Assembly: GCF_009906955.1 (NCBI RefSeq) | Contig: NZ_CP047656.1 | Span: 4,884,462 to 4,948,461, forward strand | Direction: 5' to 3' | Source: Paraglaciecola mesophila | GTDB lineage: Bacteria; Pseudomonadota; Gammaproteobacteria; Enterobacterales; Alteromonadaceae | Length of the DNA: 64,000 nucleotides | Part shown: one piece after another, positions 61,401 through 64,000 of the stretch | How positions within the stretch are numbered: position 1 is the first letter of the stretch | Layout: each line of letters begins with the position of its first letter | The notes under the pieces: generated by a model | What the model was told of the DNA's origin: nothing | The model's input: only the letters and a program-made list of their open reading frames with translations | The model's database searches: none | Position numbers and translations under genes: made by a program

Positions 61401-61493
61401 GCAACTGGTTATTCGTGTCGCAGCCAAGTCGCCCGAATTGAAGGTGAAAAACCCAAGCACCCATTACAAGCGATGCTAGCGCATTTGTCTTAA
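58452..61493 (+). CDS. ydiJ: D-2-hydroxyglutarate dehydrogenase YdiJ (FAD/Fe-S)
   Basis: The 1013-aa protein (ATG 58452; an in-frame GTG 18 bp earlier is possible) closely follows E. coli YdiJ along its whole length. It has an FAD-binding domain (FSARGGGTGTNGQSLTSGI, NRATIGGMVNTDASGQGSL), the oxidase C-terminal domain (RALLDARNLHYGMFGHVDAG with metal His), and a 4Fe-4S region (CLACKACSSQCPVSVDVP). The C-terminal CCG domain has SVGCCGMAGTFGHE. The E. coli enzyme oxidises D-2-hydroxyglutarate. It may feed electrons to the quinone pool. Lone gene with its own promoter. Confidence 0.93.
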   Translation: MPKHELPALDVESGPQSQYQAFFSALKRSEFSGDIEFSYASRLSVATDNSIYQALPQGVVLPKSVADLQVIGELASQFEDVAFSARGGGTGTNGQSLTSGIIVDVSRHMNNILEINPQERWVRVQAGVVKDQLNDALRPYGLFFAPDLSTSNRATIGGMVNTDASGQGSLVYGKTSDHVLGLTSVLADGTLLESSPMSIDEAKKVAEQQSTTGRLVKQILTTCVEKRQQILAKFPRMNRFLTGYDLEHALSDDLSTVDISRVIAGSEGSLAFVAEAKLNVTPISKHKALVNIKYDSFESALRHAPHMVAAKATSVETVDSNVLNLAKQDIIWHQVKELIKEVENKEVLGLNMVEYNGDSEDELREKITLLCANLDSALEANEGGVIGYQITYDNADIGKIYAMRKKSVGLLGKTKGRKKPLAFVEDTGVPPENLADFIMEFRALLDARNLHYGMFGHVDAGVLHVRPALDMCDPEQEAMIPDISNEVSALVAKYGGLLWGEHGKGYRSEYAPAFFGEELYTELRKIKAAFDPLNKMNPGKICTPIDSLASLVRVGDVKRGEFDRQIPISMRDAFAPAMNCNGNGLCFNYDTTSTMCPSSKITSDRRHSPKGRAGAMREWLRLLANKQVDVNILEVQGKTQNFLKRINNTMGKTQSSDFSHEVLEVMNGCLACKACSSQCPVSVDVPTFRARFLSIYYQRYMRPAKDYLVGNIEIMAPLMAKTPRLINAFLKQQWMNKLIKKTVGYVDTPLLSSPSLKKQLAGHEASQFDLGSLQALSASERARKVLIVQDPFTSFYEADLLYDLVKLIECLGYEPILLPFMPNGKPQHVKGFLKEFASTAKDGADFLNKLAPLGIPMIGVDPSLVLCYRDEYNKVLGETRGSFEVKLVHEWLATITLPERVRSTDSQYAFFGHCTEKTALPESEQHWQQLFQKMGMSLTPISVGCCGMAGTFGHEASHLEQSKGIYALSWEQAVAKFDTSKILATGYSCRSQVARIEGEKPKHPLQAMLAHLS

Positions 61494-62083
61494 ATGATGC
61501 TTTTGTAAACAGAAAGACAGTGAACGAAGTGATCCTATAAAGCTAGACTCTAATAAATTAGATTCCAAGCAAATACAAAGGCCTGAATTCGACAACTGAT
61601 CGGATTCAAGCCTTTTGGTTTCAGCCTAATGCTTTTCTAAAAATATCTATTTTTATAAATAATTTGATATGAATGCATTTATGTGGACACCCAAGCTTGC
61701 ATTTATGTGGACACCCAAGCTTATATTGAATAGTTGTTCTCAGTTCCACAACGAAATTTACATGGACATCCGTAACAAGCGACAGAGTGTTACGTGCACT
61801 ATCAGCTCAAGTATTCACTTCATTTTATATGGACACCCATTTTAAAATAATTCTAAAACGGTTTTTAATCTTGCTAGGTTATTAGCTCTAGCGAAGCCAT
61901 GTTGTGGTCTGTAGCCATCAACAAATATGAAACTTGTTATTCAATATGAAAGATAGGCTTTCGACCTACAAATTTAATAAACGTCGTTGAGAATTTGAGA
62001 ACTGCTTTGTCGAAAAGTTTTACCGATCCTGTTCGATTGGGCGCTTTTGAAAATGTCGTTTGTCGGTAGAGACCGAAATAGCA
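61494..62083. repeat. Left-end repeats of transposase element 2
   Basis: No gene is supported here. A 24-bp unit is repeated twice in tandem at 61675-61698 and 61699-61722, containing TGTGGACACCCAAGCTT. TATGGACACCCAT at 61828-61840 and a variant TGGACATCC at about 61763 are further copies of the GGACACCC core. All lie in the opposite orientation to the right-end copies at 63155-63226. The GCCTGAATTCGAC / GATTCAAGCC... sequence near 61582-61613 may be the ydiJ terminator (imperfect stem ending in a TTTTGG run). Confidence 0.65.
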
Positions 62084-63067
62084 TTACACTTTTTTTAGCA
62101 ATTGCCTTGCATTACCCATCCCGCGAATTCGTTGATGGTGGGTATGGCGCTTAAAGGTGTTCATCATTTGCTCGCCCCCAGCGGCGTAGCAGAAGTGTTT
62201 TTCAAACTCAGTGGTTAAGGCTAACCACTGAGCGCTATCTAGTCCCAATCTTTGTAGAATAGGGCTTTGAGTGTTATCTATATAACCTGCCTTATCATCA
62301 CGAATGCATCGACCTGTGGTATCAATAAGCTCACAATAGTCTTTGAGTGAATACGCAATACCTTTTAGCATGTTTTCTTTCAGGTTTCCCGCAAAGTGCA
62401 TTAGCGTACTCGGTTGAGCTTGATGATATTTAGCAGCGTGAATACGTTTTTTAATACTGGTGTGTGTTGCTGTTTCAGGTGTTTTGGCTATTTTCGCTCT
62501 AATGGGGTTTAAATCCACATAGGCCATACACGCTAGCACGGCGCTTTCATCTAACAGGGCTTGTGATTTAAATCGTCCTTCCCAAAAACGGCCCGTACAG
62601 TCATCTTCTTTATTCGCTTCACGGGCAATATATTCATTTAAGTCACGCATAAACCAACTGATGTCGTATAAACGTTTTCTGTAGATTTCAACAGTGTCAT
62701 CAAGGGTGATGAGCTCCCCTTGAGTTAAGGTATCGCCGTTTATAAATTTTTGAGTGAGTAACGTGCCTTTATGAAGTATGTGATAACGCTTTAGTACCGA
62801 TTCGGTATTCCAGTTATCAGCCAACTCTTTATCCACACAAAGCACCACATGAGTATGATTACTCATCACTGCATAAGCACAAATATCAATCGCGAACACG
62901 GTCGATAAAAACAGTAAACGCTCTTCCACCCAGCCACGCCTGTGCTCGTAGCTCTGCCCAGTAAGTTGGTTTGTGCCACACAAATAAGACTGGCGAACAC
63001 ATCGGGACACACAATGATAATAAGGGGTATCGATTAAACTGATTTGGCTTTTTCGTGACTGGGGCAT
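62084..63067 (-). mobile_element. REP-associated Y1 (IS200-like) transposase, copy 2
   Basis: The 327-aa product is the same length as copy 1 at 38238-39221 and shares its first 50 residues unchanged (MPQSRKSQISLIDTPYYHC). It has SNHTHVVLCVD as the HUH motif and DLNEYIAREANKEDD as the likely Tyr motif. Differences are scattered, so the copies diverged after an old duplication. The flanks differ clearly: GGACACCCAAGCTT-type ends here against AGAGACACCCAT-type ends in copy 1. It lies between ydiJ and the acetyl-CoA hydrolase gene. Confidence 0.88.
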
Positions 63068-63154
63068 AGCAGTCGACTCAATAAATTGGAACACACAAAA
63101 AGTGTAGTTTAGGTCTGAAAATTAACCACTCTTAACATGGATGTCTGTATAAAA

Positions 63155-63226
63155 TACTGATTTCAATTTAACTTGGGTGTCCATTTAACAGGTACTGATT
63201 TCAATTTAACTTGGGTGTCCATTTAA
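63155..63226. repeat. Right-end direct repeats of transposase element 2
   Basis: A 34-bp unit (TACTGATTTC ... GGGTGTCCATTTAA) occurs at 63155-63188 and 63193-63226, period 38 bp. Its GGGTGTCC core is the reverse complement of GGACACCC on the left side. A partial relic (CATGGATGTCTG) is at about 63136. Confidence 0.8.
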
Positions 63227-63355
63227 AAGATATAGTTGCTGATAACTGGGGCGATCTGAAAAAATTGAAAAACTTTCTCAAGACAGACCAAGGTCTTAAT
63301 GTATCGTTCGGTATCTCTATGGCATAGTTGATGTGAGCAGACCTACGGAGTGACT

Positions 63356-64000
63356 ATGGAAACCGCCTTACCTAACCGACCTGATTGGCACACATTACTA
63401 AAGTCGGGTAATCGTATTTTTATTGGCTCGAATGCCGCGGTACCTAACGCCTTGATTGATGATTTGATTGCCAATAGCGGAGATTTGAAAGACATTGAAA
63501 TCGTACAGTTTAATACTTTATCAGAAAGTCGCTGGGTTGAACCGCAATTTAAAGATCTTTTTAGGGTCAATGCCTTATTTATTGGGGGCGAAAAGATCCG
63601 GCAAGCGGTAGCGGAAGGTCGCGTTGACTATACACCCTGTTTCTTATCTGAAGTGCCCTCGTTATTTGAACAAGATATTTTGCCATTAGATGCAGCGCTA
63701 ATCATGGTGAGCTTGCCTGATAAGTACGGATATTGCTCTTTAGGCGTAGCCGTCGATGTGAATCTAGCCGCAGTGAAAAAGGCTAAGTACGTTATCGCCC
63801 AAGTAAATCCTTTAATGCCACGAACCAGTGGACACACATTTATTCGCATTGACGACATTGCTGCTTGCATACAGGTAGAACAACCGTTACCAGAGTTGCC
63901 CCATTACGAGCCAGACAAAATTACCGAGCGGATTGGCCAATATGTGGCTATGTTGGTAGACGATGGCGCAACGCTGCAACTTGGCGTGGGGAAAATTCCC
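63356..64000 (+). CDS. Acetyl-CoA hydrolase/transferase family protein (3' end outside window)
   Basis: The frame is open from ATG 63356 (GGAG ribosome-binding site 7 bp before) to the last base, giving 215 residues. It is the N-terminal domain of the family: SGNRIFIGSNAAVPNALIDDL, DIEIVQFNTL, VDYTPCFLSEVPSLF, ALIMVSLPDKYGYCSLGVAVD and LQLGVGKIP. The family transfers CoA between acyl-CoA and acetate or hydrolyses acetyl-CoA. In related marine bacteria this domain can be fused to a C-terminal GNAT domain; that part is beyond the window. Confidence 0.85.
   Translation, partial: METALPNRPDWHTLLKSGNRIFIGSNAAVPNALIDDLIANSGDLKDIEIVQFNTLSESRWVEPQFKDLFRVNALFIGGEKIRQAVAEGRVDYTPCFLSEVPSLFEQDILPLDAALIMVSLPDKYGYCSLGVAVDVNLAAVKKAKYVIAQVNPLMPRTSGHTFIRIDDIAACIQVEQPLPELPHYEPDKITERIGQYVAMLVDDGATLQLGVGKIP

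Noticed and set aside
61675..61722. 24-bp repeat pair considered as a CRISPR remnant
   Set aside because: The units abut with no spacer and share the core of the transposase end repeats on the other side.

Overview
The window reads as the chromosome of a marine, agar-degrading gammaproteobacterium of the Alteromonadaceae (Paraglaciecola or 'Pseudoalteromonas atlantica'-like). The taxon is inferred from two adjacent GH50 beta-agarase genes, a tmRNA tag reading ANDENYALAA, an acrylate/DMSP-type acuR-acuI pair, a betIBA choline operon, several TonB-dependent receptors and a PEP-CTERM protein. No database search was possible.

Layout. 1-4.1 kb: agarase cluster (GH50 C-terminus, SMP-30 lipoprotein, full-length GH50 lipoprotein). 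4.2-5.9 kb: acuI and its TetR regulator acuR, each preceded by the same 15-bp operator. 6-10.9 kb: a frameshifted GNAT, glyoxalase I, a 2OG-Fe(II) oxygenase, a membrane protein of unknown function and a DMT exporter. 10.9-13.9 kb: accessory patch with long degenerate repeats, a 319-aa orphan gene, a GNAT, attC-like sequence and a truncated gene fragment ending at a transposon-type terminal repeat. 14-19.9 kb: cytochrome b561, MYG1, CSD-DUF1294, patatin and small housekeeping genes. 20.2-24 kb: tatABC, then a Tat-exported PhoX-type phosphatase behind a Pho-box-like array, then a PEP-CTERM protein. 24.2-30.1 kb: a ZnuD-like TonB receptor with a small Cys/His protein and a possible Zur box, then an IorAB-type molybdenum hydroxylase with a diheme cytochrome. 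31.4-35.7 kb: a large SNF2-family ATPase. 36.6-39.3 kb: two integron-type cassettes with one well-formed attC and no integrase, interrupted by a REP-associated (Y1) transposase element. 39.7-49.8 kb: choline/glycine-betaine locus (betI-betB-betA, short BCCT transporter, TonB receptor, PHP-domain hydrolase). 49.9-57.9 kb: ssrA, a MerR regulator divergent from an Old Yellow Enzyme gene with a textbook 19-bp-spacer MerR promoter, smpB, ratA-rnfH, DUF2461, ppsR/ppsA. 58-64 kb: YdiJ-type D-2-hydroxyglutarate dehydrogenase, a second copy of the Y1 transposase element, and the start of an acetyl-CoA hydrolase/transferase gene.

The most unusual material is the orphan cassette array and its relation to the two transposase elements. 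The element ends carry a GACACCC core in inverted orientation. They lie directly on a truncated attC in one place and directly on a truncated gene fragment beside attC-like sequence in another.
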